DNA from: Bacteroidia bacterium
GTDB lineage: Bacteria > Bacteroidota > Bacteroidia > Chitinophagales > Saprospiraceae
DNA length: 64,000 bases
Reading direction: 5' to 3'
Assembly: GCA_030426765.1 (NCBI GenBank)
Contig: JAUHXV010000011.1
Coordinates: 1 to 64,000 of the forward strand
Positions within the stretch are counted from its first letter, which is position 1, and each line of letters opens with the position of its first letter. Shown piece after piece: positions 28,735 through 36,624 of the stretch. The notes under the pieces were generated by a model. It ran no database searches. It saw nothing but the letters and a program-made list of their open reading frames with translations, and had not been told where the DNA came from. Both the position numbers and the translations under genes were made by a program.

Positions 28735-29388
28735 CTATAGTTGGGTGCTAATCCCCAACTCAAGGCCAAAAGAGTAAAGGTGCTCATCGATACTGGCATT
28801 CTTCAGGGTGCTCGTCAGGTGGTACCGGTACACTGGCATACAATAGACGGATACAGCATTCCCAAGCGCCATAGCGGCGCCTATACCAATGTTGGAAGAA
28901 AAATTGAACCGATTAAAATTATAAACTTCCATCCAGGTTTTGTCAAGACTGTAGTTGATGCTGAGACCTCCTTCTGCAAAAAGTTTGATTTTCTTGTCCA
29001 GGATATGGTAGCGTATATCCAATGGAAGTTCCAGGTATTGATAGGAATGCTCAATGGTGCCTGAATACGGCAAAATCGGATCCGGCACATACATTCCATT
29101 CTCAGATTCACTTGGCCAATGTGCATCAACATCATTGGTGGTATATCCTGTCTTGTAATATCGGAGGCCGGTTTTCAAAGTGAAACGAACACCGAAATCG
29201 CTCATCAAATCAAGTCCGAACCTATAATTCAAGGTGCTTTTTTCATAACGATCTCGAACTTCATCCGTTTTCAAGGTGCGGTAGCTGTCATCAAGAGAAA
29301 AGACTACTCCCAGGGAGGTTTGCTGCGTCCAAAGGCTACTGGTAATTGCTGCCTGGGTGGCGACCAAAACGATGAAAACACGCTTCAT
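28735..29388 (-). CDS. Outer-membrane beta-barrel protein
   Basis: From the ATG at 29388 the protein is 217 residues with a signal peptide (MKRVFIVLVATQAAITSSLWTQ); an upstream-open frame to 29451 is not needed. The sequence has alternating hydrophobic/aromatic strands (FGLDLMSDFGVRFTLKTGLRY, YQYLELPLDIRYHILDKKIKL, AEGGLSINYSL, LYSFGLELGIS) typical of 8-stranded OmpX/PorT-type barrels. The EYLELPLDIRY-like segment is a conserved element of this class. It converges on the 2OG oxygenase with 18 bp between stops. Function unknown. Confidence 0.82.
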   Translation of the reverse strand: MKRVFIVLVATQAAITSSLWTQQTSLGVVFSLDDSYRTLKTDEVRDRYEKSTLNYRFGLDLMSDFGVRFTLKTGLRYYKTGYTTNDVDAHWPSESENGMYVPDPILPYSGTIEHSYQYLELPLDIRYHILDKKIKLFAEGGLSINYSLDKTWMEVYNFNRFNFSSNIGIGAAMALGNAVSVYCMPVYRYHLTSTLKNASIDEHLYSFGLELGISTQL

Positions 29389-29540
29389 GTTTGTCCACTT
29401 CAATTTCATATATATTGACTTTGCGTGTATTGAGTAAAATTCTCTAAGCAAGATCGTTTATTTCCAACATTTCTGGCAGTTATGATCCGTGCAATAAACG
29501 ATTTAATTGTGTATCTGTGTGAGTGGGAAAGCAAGTCTGG

Positions 29541-29711
29541 CGTCTTGTGTCTTGCTACTAACTTCTCTATGACACAACGTTTAGGGTTTAGGTCTGTCGC
29601 CTATGACTATAGCGTTTAGGGTTTAGGTTCTTTGTCAAGAGGGGAAGTCTGGGATCAATTGTCTTAAGTTTACGTGAAACGTTTGGCAAAAAGGAGAATG
29701 CTACAATTTGG
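29541..29711 (+). repeat. 170-bp dispersed repeat, copy A
   Basis: This copy aligns by eye with 35081-35252 over its whole length. Shared landmarks are CGTCTTGNGTCTT, CTTCTC-ATGACACA, TTTAGGGTTTAG, CTGTCG-CTATGAC, TTCTTTGTCAA, TTGTCTTAAGTT-ACGT, ACGTTTGGCAAAAA and CTACAATTTGG. A shorter copy lies at 32952-33036 and a partial reverse copy at about 24190-24250. It ends 115 bp before the Xre antitoxin ATG. No ORF is carried. Confidence 0.85.
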
Positions 29712-29766
29712 CCCAAGGATGGCGACATTTCCAATTGTAACTATTTGGATTAATTAGCTAGAGAAT

Positions 29767-29799
29767 TTTGCTTACAAGAAAACAAATATTGTATATTTA
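29767..29799 (+). promoter_or_regulatory. Candidate promoter of the Xre/RES toxin-antitoxin operon
   Basis: TTTG at 29767-29770 is followed after 21 bp by TATATTTA at 29792-29799, close to the Bacteroidota -33/-7 pattern although the final G is missing. It lies 27 bp upstream of the antitoxin ATG at 29827. Confidence 0.4.
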
Positions 29800-29826
29800 C
29801 TGTTATATGTGCGTAAAATTACAATT

Positions 29827-30372
29827 ATGGGCGATCATGTAAAAGATAAAAAGAGCAGGAAGACAAGCGCTAAAAGCGCTAAGGAGAAAGGTAGTGCTGT
29901 CACAAAAAGACGTAGATATGATCCTTCAGCAACCCGTCCTGGCGTTAAGAAAATTGGCATGACGAAGTTCTCTCCTGCATGGGTGGTCATACATGATGAA
30001 GATGCTCCAGAAGATAATTTGGAGCTTATTGATCGCATACGAGATGGGGTAAAAAAAGATGAATGGAAACAACTCATTTCCAAAATTGGACACTCAGAAA
30101 AAGAGTTGGAGTTTATCCTTCCTGCTTCCATAAGCAGTATGCAAAAGAAAACGGTTTACGGAAAGGAAACCTCAGAAAGGATATATGAGCTTGCTAAGCT
30201 GTATAGCCTGGGATTAAAAGTTTTTGACTCTCAGGAGAGTTTCAAACAATGGCTAAAGTCCCCATCAAAATCACTTGGGGGCAAAAACCCATTTGAATTG
30301 CTTGATAGTAGCTTTGGGTTTCAACTTGTGGAAAACGAGATTGTCCGCGTTCAATATAATGTATACAGTTAA
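29827..30372 (+). CDS. Antitoxin Xre/MbcA/ParS family (RES-Xre toxin-antitoxin)
   Basis: The 181-residue protein (ATG at 29827; an in-frame GTG at 29809 is an alternative) has a long basic Lys/Ser/Arg-rich N-terminus, then a helical Xre-like DNA-binding part (IDRIRDGVKKDEWKQLISKIG.SEKELEFILPAS) and the C-terminal MbcA/ParS toxin-binding domain (ERIYELAKLYSLGLKVFDSQESFKQWLKSPSKSLGGKNPFELLDSSFG). Its C-terminal tail should block the active site of the RES toxin encoded next. Stop and toxin start overlap (TAATG), indicating translational coupling. The operon probably represses itself. The basic 50-residue N-terminal extension is longer than usual. Confidence 0.9.
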   Translation: MGDHVKDKKSRKTSAKSAKEKGSAVTKRRRYDPSATRPGVKKIGMTKFSPAWVVIHDEDAPEDNLELIDRIRDGVKKDEWKQLISKIGHSEKELEFILPASISSMQKKTVYGKETSERIYELAKLYSLGLKVFDSQESFKQWLKSPSKSLGGKNPFELLDSSFGFQLVENEIVRVQYNVYS

Positions 30373-30839
30373 TGATTCTGTATAGAGTGGCAAATGCAAA
30401 GTATAAGGATTTCACTTTGACAGGAATAGGTGCGGAAAAGGTAGGGGGAAGATGGAATGAAGTGGGTACAAGAGCCGTTTATTGTTCTGAGAACGCCTCA
30501 TTAGCCCTTTTAGAATATTACGTCCATTCTGAAAATATTGCGACCCTCCCCAAAAAGATATGGGTTGCAAGGATTGAAATACCAGATCAATTTGTGATTG
30601 AAGAATTGAAGGACCTTCCTAAAAAGTGGAACCAATATCCATATTCATCCGAAACCACTTCAGTTTTTACAGGTCTTGCAAAAAACAGTGACTTTTTTGC
30701 ACTGAAAGTTCCCTCAACAATAGTGGCGCTCGAACACAATTTCGTATTAAATCCTTTGTATAAAGAGTTTGGCAAAGTAAAAATTATTGATTTTATCGAT
30801 TTAGAAATTGATTCCAGATTAAAGCAGCCCAGGCCCTGA
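30372..30839 (+). CDS. RES-domain toxin (NAD+-degrading)
   Basis: The 155-residue protein begins MILYRVANAKY and shows the RES family's order of residues: GIGAEKVGGRWNEVGTRAVYCSENASLALLEYYVH, where Arg27, Tyr37 and Glu48 are likely catalytic, and a later S in FALKVPSTIV with EHNFVLNP. Characterised RES toxins (MbcT, Res) deplete NAD+ and stall growth unless bound by their Xre-type antitoxin. The sequence appears complete and not degraded. It overlaps the antitoxin gene by 1 bp. The pair is in a repeat-rich accessory stretch. Confidence 0.92.
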   Translation: MILYRVANAKYKDFTLTGIGAEKVGGRWNEVGTRAVYCSENASLALLEYYVHSENIATLPKKIWVARIEIPDQFVIEELKDLPKKWNQYPYSSETTSVFTGLAKNSDFFALKVPSTIVALEHNFVLNPLYKEFGKVKIIDFIDLEIDSRLKQPRP

Positions 30840-31111
30840 AAATTCTGATCGACAATCAAAGTTGCTATTCGGCAGCATAATTCCTGATCCCGGAACTCCC
30901 CTTGCTCCTTACGCCATACCACCGTATGCGTTTAACGCTTAGGATAAAAACAGTTCTACGCCCTTCGCCCTTCGCTCCGTGCCCCTTGCTCCTTGCCTTT
31001 CAGCCGTGGTAGCTTCAGCGAAGGAGATCATCACTGAACATCGACTACCCTGTCTCGTCCAGAAAAAAGATGGTAGTTTTAATATGAATTTGATCCACCA
31101 TAAAAATCGAC
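30840..31111. other. Spacer with a REP-like unit
   Basis: The spacer between the RES toxin and the T9SS protein holds one reverse copy of the CTCCTTCGCTGAAGCTACGG unit (31004-31027) preceded by CCCTTCGCCCTTCGCTCC-like short repeats (30960-30995). No promoter could be picked with confidence. Confidence 0.55.
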
Positions 31112-32875
31112 ATGAGAGCTTTACTCATTTTGTTTGTCATGGCAGCTCACTTACTGAACGCTCAAAAAGAAGGTGATCAGTGGGTAATGGGTTTTTATGG
31201 GCAGGGCTCTCAAGAATTTAGTATAATAAATTTGGATTTCAGATCCGGTAATTTAGAAATTACTTTGAGATATGATCATGAAATGAAGATTAGAGGAACT
31301 GCTTCAAACATTTGTAATTCCGCAGGCGAGCTTGTCTTGTGGACTAATGGAATGGAAATATTTGGAAGGAATGGAGAAAAAATCGCAGACACTATAGCTT
31401 ATTCAGGTGCGGGTGCTGAGTATTGGCAACAATATTATAGCGATTTTTATAACAAACCTGATGGCTTTCCTTTAGTAGAAGGAGCAATAATCCTAACCGT
31501 TCCGGATAGAGAAGACACCTATTCGGTCATTTATCACTCCGCTGAAAAACGTCCAGGGATTCTTTATAAAATACCTAGATTTTTAGAAGCTCGTATTCAT
31601 GTAGAAACAGATTCTTCGTATACATTAATCTACAAGGATTCAATAGTTGGAGAATATCGAGAATGGTATTCTAACAGGATTGAGGCTGTCAAACATGGAA
31701 ATGGCAGGGATTGGTGGATTTTAATCTTCGAAGAAAACACAGGACAGTATTTCAGTTATATCCTCGACCCAGATGGGATTAGGCTTTTTAATTCTGGGGA
31801 AACGGCAACAGTCCTTAGTAGTTTTGGTGCCATGTCCAGTTTTTCCCCATATGGGAATTATTTTGCGCGCATGGATGCTCCTGGAAATGGAGATGTGCAG
31901 TATTTAACACTATATACTTTTGATCGCTGCTCCGGTAGTTTGGAAATACTCGAAACCATGCGTGCAGAAGGTGGCGCATATACAGCCCCAAGCTTTTCAC
32001 CATCTGAGCGATATCTTTATGGGAATAACAGAGATTCACTCTGGCAGTGGGATCTTTGGGCAGAGGATATTAACTCAACACAAGCACTAGTTGGCATATA
32101 CGATGGATTTGATCCTCCAGTGCATTTCGGAACTGTTTTTGGACCCCAGCTTCTGGGACCAGATGGTCGGATATATATTATCCCTCCCGGAACTACAGAA
32201 TATGTACATGTGATAAATAGACCAAATCTACCTGCGGATGAATGTACGTTTTTGCAGCACCATATTGACCTAACTGTTCCTAATACGAGAACAGCGCCAA
32301 ACATCCCAAATTTTCGTCTTGGCCCGATGGATGGAAGCCCATGTGACACATTAGGGATTGACAACGTTCCGGTAGCCAAATGGAGGTTTGAACAAGATGA
32401 GCCAGGGTGGCACAAGAAAATTCGTTTTACAGACTTGTCTTTTTACAACCCACAAGAATGGCATTGGGACTTTGGAGATGGCCAATCAAGTGATCAGGTA
32501 TCTCCTGTCTACACGTATGATCAAGATGGCATGTATGACGTTTGCCTAACTGTCAGCAACGAAAACGGATCAGATACAGAATGTCACGTTGTCGAAATTC
32601 TTACCACTTCTCTTCAAGAGGCGGAGGATAATGATGGAGATGTACTTATTTCTCCAAATCCATTTATTGATCAGCTAAAAATTAATACAGGAAGTGGGAC
32701 TTTTCGTTCAGCCAGTTTACAGGTCTTCAATATGCATGGCAAAGAAGTTTTGAACCAGGCAGCAATTCCAATCCCTTCCACGCTAAACATGCCGCACTTA
32801 CCTTCAGGCATGTATTTGATAAATATTCAGGAAAAAGGTGGAAAAACGTACAGTTTTCAAGTTATGAAAATCTGA
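31112..32875 (+). CDS. Secreted PKD-domain protein with T9SS type A sorting domain
   Basis: The 587-residue protein has a signal peptide (MRALLILFVMAAHLLNAQ) and about 390 residues of beta-propeller-like sequence (CSGSLEILETMRAEGGAYTAPSFSPSERYLYG). A PKD domain follows at ~430-505 (RFTDLSFYNPQEWHWDFGDG...YTYDQDGMYDVCLTVSN). The end is a T9SS sorting domain (ISPNPFIDQLKI...LQVFNMHGKEV...LPSGMYLINIQEKGG). It should be exported to the cell surface or medium. Proteins of this type are abundant in Saprospiraceae and most lack known roles. A strong terminator follows 22 bp after the stop. Confidence 0.9.
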   Translation: MRALLILFVMAAHLLNAQKEGDQWVMGFYGQGSQEFSIINLDFRSGNLEITLRYDHEMKIRGTASNICNSAGELVLWTNGMEIFGRNGEKIADTIAYSGAGAEYWQQYYSDFYNKPDGFPLVEGAIILTVPDREDTYSVIYHSAEKRPGILYKIPRFLEARIHVETDSSYTLIYKDSIVGEYREWYSNRIEAVKHGNGRDWWILIFEENTGQYFSYILDPDGIRLFNSGETATVLSSFGAMSSFSPYGNYFARMDAPGNGDVQYLTLYTFDRCSGSLEILETMRAEGGAYTAPSFSPSERYLYGNNRDSLWQWDLWAEDINSTQALVGIYDGFDPPVHFGTVFGPQLLGPDGRIYIIPPGTTEYVHVINRPNLPADECTFLQHHIDLTVPNTRTAPNIPNFRLGPMDGSPCDTLGIDNVPVAKWRFEQDEPGWHKKIRFTDLSFYNPQEWHWDFGDGQSSDQVSPVYTYDQDGMYDVCLTVSNENGSDTECHVVEILTTSLQEAEDNDGDVLISPNPFIDQLKINTGSGTFRSASLQVFNMHGKEVLNQAAIPIPSTLNMPHLPSGMYLINIQEKGGKTYSFQVMKI

Positions 32876-32897
32876 AGCAGATATTAAGGTACTCATG

Positions 32898-32932
32898 AAG
32901 CTCACTTTTCGAATTGGAAAGTGGGCTTTTTT
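32898..32932 (+). terminator. Rho-independent terminator after the PKD/T9SS gene
   Basis: AAGCTCACTTTTC pairs with GGAAAGTGGGCTT across a GAATT loop and is followed by a run of six T. It lies just after the stop at 32875 and fits termination of that gene. Confidence 0.8.
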
Positions 32933-32951
32933 GTACGGCACACTTTCATCT

Positions 32952-33217
32952 TGCGTCTTACTACTTACATCTCTATACTCACAGAGTTTAGGGTTTAGTT
33001 CTGTCGCCTATGACGACAAGGATTAGAGTTTAGGGTAGATACAGTTCCACGCCCTTCGCTCCATGACCCTTGCTCCTTGCCTTTCAGCCGTGGTAGCTTC
33101 AGCGAAGGAGATTTTCAGTCGCCGTAGCTTCAGCGAAGGAGACCCTTGCCCTCAAGTCTTACGTCTAGCATCTCAAGTCTTAGGTCTCAGGTCTCAGGTC
33201 TTAGGTCTCAGGTCTTC
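32952..33217. repeat. Repeat cluster: copy C of the 170-bp element, two REP units, 14-bp array
   Basis: Copy C (32952-33036) keeps the left half of the 170-bp element (TTTAGGGTTTAG, CTGTCGCCTATGACGACA). Two reverse REP units with core GTAGCTTCAGCGAAGGAGA lie at 33092-33143, then a degenerate array of TCTTAGGTCTCAGG units at 33151-33217, the reverse complement of that at 23664. Confidence 0.8.
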
Positions 33218-33277
33218 CTGATGCCAAAGTGTGGAACTGTTTACGTGGTGCTCTCCAGATAGGTAACTCACACATCC

Positions 33278-34120
33278 CTATAAGTCCAAAGGCTTTTGCA
33301 AAATCACCCTGTCCTGAAATCCAATCGGGTTGCCGCCACCTCCCTGACTCCAGGATCCGTACTCCGCGTGAATGAGTTTCAAGCCAGCGCCCGGAAATAG
33401 ATTCTCGCGTAAGTAACTTTCCTTAAACGCGACGTTTGCGGATCGCACTTCCTTGCTTAACAGGCTGTATTCTCCCTTGTTGTATTTAAAATTAAATGCG
33501 TGGTCACCTGCCTGCATCGCCTCTACAGAGGTTTCATTGAGGATGAAAAAAGTGGCATAACACGACCCGCCACGCTTGAGCACTCTCCCGATTTCAGACA
33601 TATAGCGCTCCACCTCTTCCCGGATCAGATGCGTAAACACCGATAGCACAATGACCAAATCAAAAGCATGGTCAGGGTAAGGGAAAACAAAATTCTCAGC
33701 AGGCCCTCCAGTACTTTTATACAGATCATTCGTAAGGTCCACGAGCTTGAAATTAAAGTTGGGATATTTCTCAGAAATATTTTTCCTGCACCAATCAACA
33801 CCCGGTTTCATTATATCAAACCCTTCATATCTCCCATCACCCAAATACGTAGTCATAGGAATCGCACTTCTTCCAATTCCACACCCAACATCGAGCACTA
33901 CTGAATCCGGAGCAATCAATCCTCTCTCCACAAACTCCGTTTGAAACAACTTTCCGATATGAATAAAATCACCACTTCCAGTAAAAATTAATCGCTTAGG
34001 CGGTGACAGCTCTCTTTTCCCCTTTACCACTGACATCATAATATCATGCGGCAAGTACCACATATACCTGACATAATACCGCAACTTTGGAGGCAGCTTA
34101 TAAAAGAGATGTCTTAACAT
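33278..34120 (-). CDS. Class I SAM-dependent methyltransferase
   Basis: From the ATG at 34120 (frame open to 34156) the protein is 280 residues. The SAM-binding motif I is VVLDVGCGIGRSAIPM, motif II-like GFDIMKPGVDWC, and motif IV region FPYPDHAFDLVIVLSVFTHL. The rest, with SEIGRVLKRGGSCYATFFILNE, is the usual Methyltransf_11/25 core. The substrate is unknown; similar genes occur in polysaccharide or natural product clusters, but no such cluster is near. It lies isolated between repeats and a PIN toxin-antitoxin pair, so it may belong to the accessory stretch. Confidence 0.9.
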   Translation of the reverse strand: MLRHLFYKLPPKLRYYVRYMWYLPHDIMMSVVKGKRELSPPKRLIFTGSGDFIHIGKLFQTEFVERGLIAPDSVVLDVGCGIGRSAIPMTTYLGDGRYEGFDIMKPGVDWCRKNISEKYPNFNFKLVDLTNDLYKSTGGPAENFVFPYPDHAFDLVIVLSVFTHLIREEVERYMSEIGRVLKRGGSCYATFFILNETSVEAMQAGDHAFNFKYNKGEYSLLSKEVRSANVAFKESYLRENLFPGAGLKLIHAEYGSWSQGGGGNPIGFQDRVILQKPLDL

Positions 34121-34276
34121 TTGTCTATCATGAATGGCCTGATCACCAGAGGCCAAAACTACAATTAGAATTCCTAATAATCAGAAAACCTCTGTGGTTA
34201 ACGTACTTTGCTAATAACCGAAAGGAAATAGTGTGGTGGGCCTGTCAGGACATTACACGACCACAGTGCTTAGAGT

Positions 34277-34708
34277 TTAGGATTTTGACTGACTGCTTAA
34301 CTGTATCACGTATTCTTTCGGAGTGAAAACCGGTATGGCTGATTTTTTAAAGTCTTTTGGATTTCTGGTGATGATGAGTTCACATTGGGATTCAAGGGCC
34401 GTATAATATTGAATGCCATCTTCAAAGTCTGCAAAGTTGTAGTCATTCAATGCAAGCTCAATGATCTTATCGGTCAAGGCATGGGTATCAACCAGTACTT
34501 TAAACTTTCCGATGATAGTTCGGGCGTCTTCCGTCTTTGTCACATCATTGAGGATGTAATGCGTATTTACGATGCTCAGGCTGGAAATGACAATCTCGAT
34601 CTGACCTAAGTCCGCCATTGAAAAAAGCATTCGACTTTCCATTTCGAATGGTTGGCGACTGGCGAGTAAATCCAGCACAACATTAGTATCCACGAACACT
34701 TTGCTCAT
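34277..34708 (-). CDS. PIN-domain toxin (VapC-like ribonuclease)
   Basis: The 143-residue protein has PIN acidic residues in the usual places: VFVDTNVVLDLL (Asp7, plus Asn), a central Glu/Asp region, and NYNFADFEDGIQYY with the conserved D-F-E-D cluster, followed by IITRNPKDF. Such proteins cut RNA with Mg2+ or Mn2+. The preceding gene encodes its antitoxin, overlapping 4 bp. This subgroup with N-terminal DTNVVLDLL and antitoxin of the DUF6364 type is common in Bacteroidota. The toxin appears intact. Confidence 0.9.
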   Translation of the reverse strand: MSKVFVDTNVVLDLLASRQPFEMESRMLFSMADLGQIEIVISSLSIVNTHYILNDVTKTEDARTIIGKFKVLVDTHALTDKIIELALNDYNFADFEDGIQYYTALESQCELIITRNPKDFKKSAIPVFTPKEYVIQLSSQSKS

Positions 34709-34956
34709 TTATGTTTCTCGTTGAGATACTTTGTTCGTGACGCCTTGAAATCGAAATTTTCCGGCAGTTGAATCACACCACTCAGGCTGTCCACCAAAGG
34801 GGTGGTTGTCACCTCGGAATGATCGTGGGAGGTGCTGGTCAGGGAGTCAAAGTAGGCTTCTATCATCTTTGACAGGCTGGTGCTGTGCTGCTGGGCATAT
34901 TCCTTGGCTTTTTCAATGACGTGCTTATCCAGGCTCAATGTGAGTTTCTTATCCAT
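34705..34956 (-). CDS. DUF6364-type antitoxin of the PIN toxin
   Basis: The 83-residue protein starts MDKKLTLSLDKHVIEKAKEYAQQ, a ribbon-helix-helix-like DNA-binding motif, followed by SLSKMIEAYFDSL and a flexible acidic tail with PLVDSLSGVIQLPE and a final KYLNEKHK that should wrap the PIN toxin. The frame is open to 35001, but the ATG at 34956 gives the family N-terminus. Its stop overlaps the toxin start (ATGA). Autorepression of the operon is expected; no clear operator was picked. Confidence 0.88.
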   Translation of the reverse strand: MDKKLTLSLDKHVIEKAKEYAQQHSTSLSKMIEAYFDSLTSTSHDHSEVTTTPLVDSLSGVIQLPENFDFKASRTKYLNEKHK

Positions 34957-35080
34957 AATCTCATAGTTATACGTATAAAAATAATGTTTTATTACGTACA
35001 ATGCAAGTGGAATCCTGGAATTTCCCGGGGGGGTGGCGGGTCTGGATGGGTAAGTACTTATCTGGGGTAAGTATATCTAA

Positions 35081-35252
35081 CGTCTTGGGTCTTTATACTA
35101 GCTTCTCAATGACACAGTGTTTAGGGTTTAGAACTGTCGTCTATGACGACATGGATTAGAGTTTAGATTCTTTGTCAAAGGGCGAAGTCAGGGATGATTT
35201 GTCTTAAGTTAACGTAATACGTTTGGCAAAAACGAGAAAGCCTACAATTTGG
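35081..35252 (+). repeat. 170-bp dispersed repeat, copy B
   Basis: This is the second full copy of the element at 29541-29711, in the same orientation, lying about 125 bp upstream of the DUF6364/PIN operon (which is on the other strand). Differences are scattered substitutions, so the copies are old. The rest of the gap (35253-35480) is AT-rich with no gene I would defend. Confidence 0.85.
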
Positions 35253-35486
35253 GGAGGTTTGAATTGCTGAAGTATCTGATGATTCGAGTGTAATCGAGTT
35301 ATTGAAAATGCTTGTGAACGAGTAACTATGAAATTTAGATTGTGGGTTAGAATACTATTTTATTATTGGATATTAATTCAACCTCTCATGTAGCCTTCCC
35401 CGTTTTCATTTTGGTTTACGATTTTATTGTTAAGATGAGTATTTAATGGAATACACAATTTAAACATAAAATATATATTAAAAACA

Positions 35487-35516
35487 AAGTGTCACATCAA
35501 TGAGGATGTGACACTT
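35487..35516 (-). terminator. Perfect 12-bp hairpin, terminator of the small membrane-protein operon
   Basis: AAGTGTCACATC and GATGTGACACTT pair perfectly around a 6-nt loop. On the minus strand it is followed by TGTTTTTAA, and it lies 51 bp downstream of the stop of the 110-residue membrane protein gene, so it probably ends that transcript. Confidence 0.75.
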
Positions 35517-35566
35517 ATTTGTTGAATCGAACTAAAAAGATAGTTGTTTCAAGAGCATTTATTAGA

Positions 35567-35899
35567 TTATTTTCTCAATTTTATTGGGTTTACAATTAGA
35601 TATATTATTAACCCTATAATTGAGAATACTAAATAAACCCAGCTACCGATTTGTCCTTTAATAACTGGATCCGAAATATCAATTTTTGCCAATCCACCGT
35701 ATACGCCTATACCAGCCATCGCAATAAAGAGTAACCCATAAAAAAAACCAAATGCTTCGGATTTAAGTACATCCGAAATCTTCGGCTTTGCTTTTTTGTC
35801 AGGATAGTACTTTGGCTTAATCACAAAATGTAACAAGCAGATAATTAACACTATAATCCAGGGTACTATTCTAAGAAATGGTGGAAAGTACATATTCAT
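35567..35899 (-). CDS. Small three-TM membrane protein, unknown function
   Basis: The 110-residue protein has three hydrophobic segments (IVPWIIVLIICLLHFVI, FGFFYGLLFIAMAGIGVYG, VYLVFSIIGLIIYLIV) separated by a basic loop (KPKYYPDKKAKPK). The C-terminus is basic, so the N-terminus is probably outside or the topology is N-out/C-in. I do not recognise the family. It starts 5 bp after the stop of a 43-residue lipoprotein ORF and is followed by a terminator, so the two genes form one small operon. Confidence 0.7.
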   Translation of the reverse strand: MNMYFPPFLRIVPWIIVLIICLLHFVIKPKYYPDKKAKPKISDVLKSEAFGFFYGLLFIAMAGIGVYGGLAKIDISDPVIKGQIGSWVYLVFSIIGLIIYLIVNPIKLRK

Positions 35900-35904
35900 T
35901 TATT

Positions 35905-36036
35905 TTAGTAGCAGCTGGTGTAGCCTTCCTCGTATGATATCTGTCCATTTTGGTTTGTAATAACTGTATTGACATTATCATCTTTACAGCAAGAAAAGAT
36001 AGCGAGTAAGGCAATAAATGTTATTAATCTGGTCAT
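35905..36036 (-). CDS. Tiny lipoprotein-like ORF (43 residues)
   Basis: The ORF runs from an ATG at 36036 to a TAA at 35905. It starts MTRLITFIALLAIFSCCKDD, a textbook lipoprotein signal with lipobox Ile-Phe-Ser-Cys, leaving only ~28 mature residues with TNQNGQISYEEGYTSCY. A similar reading (NQNENGEGY) can be made from the minus strand near 35375-35425, perhaps a decayed relative. It lies 5 bp before the small membrane protein gene. No family known to me; the exact role cannot be guessed. Confidence 0.55.
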   Translation of the reverse strand: MTRLITFIALLAIFSCCKDDNVNTVITNQNGQISYEEGYTSCY

Positions 36037-36189
36037 TCTGAAGTTAATGATAAGAAAAAGCACCTTATTAACAATTATTTTCCTTGATTACCGAAACTTA
36101 CCGGCATTGATACTCGTACATATATACATGATAATCCCTCCCAATACTTAGAACAGTTAAGGTTTTTAAACAATTCATCTGACAACCGC

Positions 36190-36298
36190 TCCTTGCGCCT
36201 TGCCTTTCAGTCGCCGTAGCTTCAGCGAAGGAGACCCATGCCTAAAAGCCTAATGCCTCGAATCTCAGGTCTCAGGTCTTAGGTCTCAGGTCTCAATT
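36190..36298. repeat. REP unit plus 14-bp array behind the GH3 operon
   Basis: A REP-like unit with core CGTAGCTTCAGCGAAGGAGA at 36206-36234 is followed by TCTCAGGTCTTAGG-type units at 36261-36296, the same pairing as at 33092-33217. Confidence 0.8.
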
Positions 36299-36300
36299 GC

Positions 36301-36615
36301 TCAAAGCCCTTCCCAGTCTCCCTTATTCATCCTTGCACCGTACTTCTTCCGGGTCATGATCTTCTCCTTCTGTCGGTCGATGATCAGTTTGGCGATGCCG
36401 TAGGTGGCAGGGACATCCGGTGAACGGAGCGCGCACTGGATTTTGTGCTCTTCGACATCGAGGCGATACAGTGAACTGAGGAGGAGGTCGAGGTCGCCTT
36501 TCATCATCTCTTCCACGCGGCGAGCAAACATCTCGAGCAGTTCGGGTTCGTCGAGTATGTCTTCGCTGTCGGGAAGGAAGTTGTCAAACAATCCGGGAGT
36601 CAGGTCTTCAGGCAT
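36301..36615 (-). CDS. Conserved-looking hypothetical protein downstream of the GH3 gene
   Basis: The 104-residue protein is acidic at the N-terminus (DNFLPDSEDILDEPELLEMFARRVEEMM) and basic at the C-terminus (RQKEKIMTRKKYGARMNKGDWEGL). The middle (DLDLLLSSLYRLDVEEHKIQCAL) is helical. It starts 9 bp after the GH3 stop, so it is likely cotranscribed and GC-rich like its partner. I do not recognise a domain; no signal peptide or membrane segment is present. Confidence 0.7.
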   Translation of the reverse strand: MPEDLTPGLFDNFLPDSEDILDEPELLEMFARRVEEMMKGDLDLLLSSLYRLDVEEHKIQCALRSPDVPATYGIAKLIIDRQKEKIMTRKKYGARMNKGDWEGL

Positions 36616-36624
36616 CGCTTGGGA

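Noticed and set aside
29581-29635. TTTAGGG repeats resembling telomere sequence
   Set aside because: Only two or three units, part of the dispersed 170-bp element; bacterial chromosome context.
35375-35425. Minus-strand reading NQNENGEGY similar to the tiny lipoprotein
   Set aside because: No start, no signal peptide and too short to claim more than a possible decayed copy.
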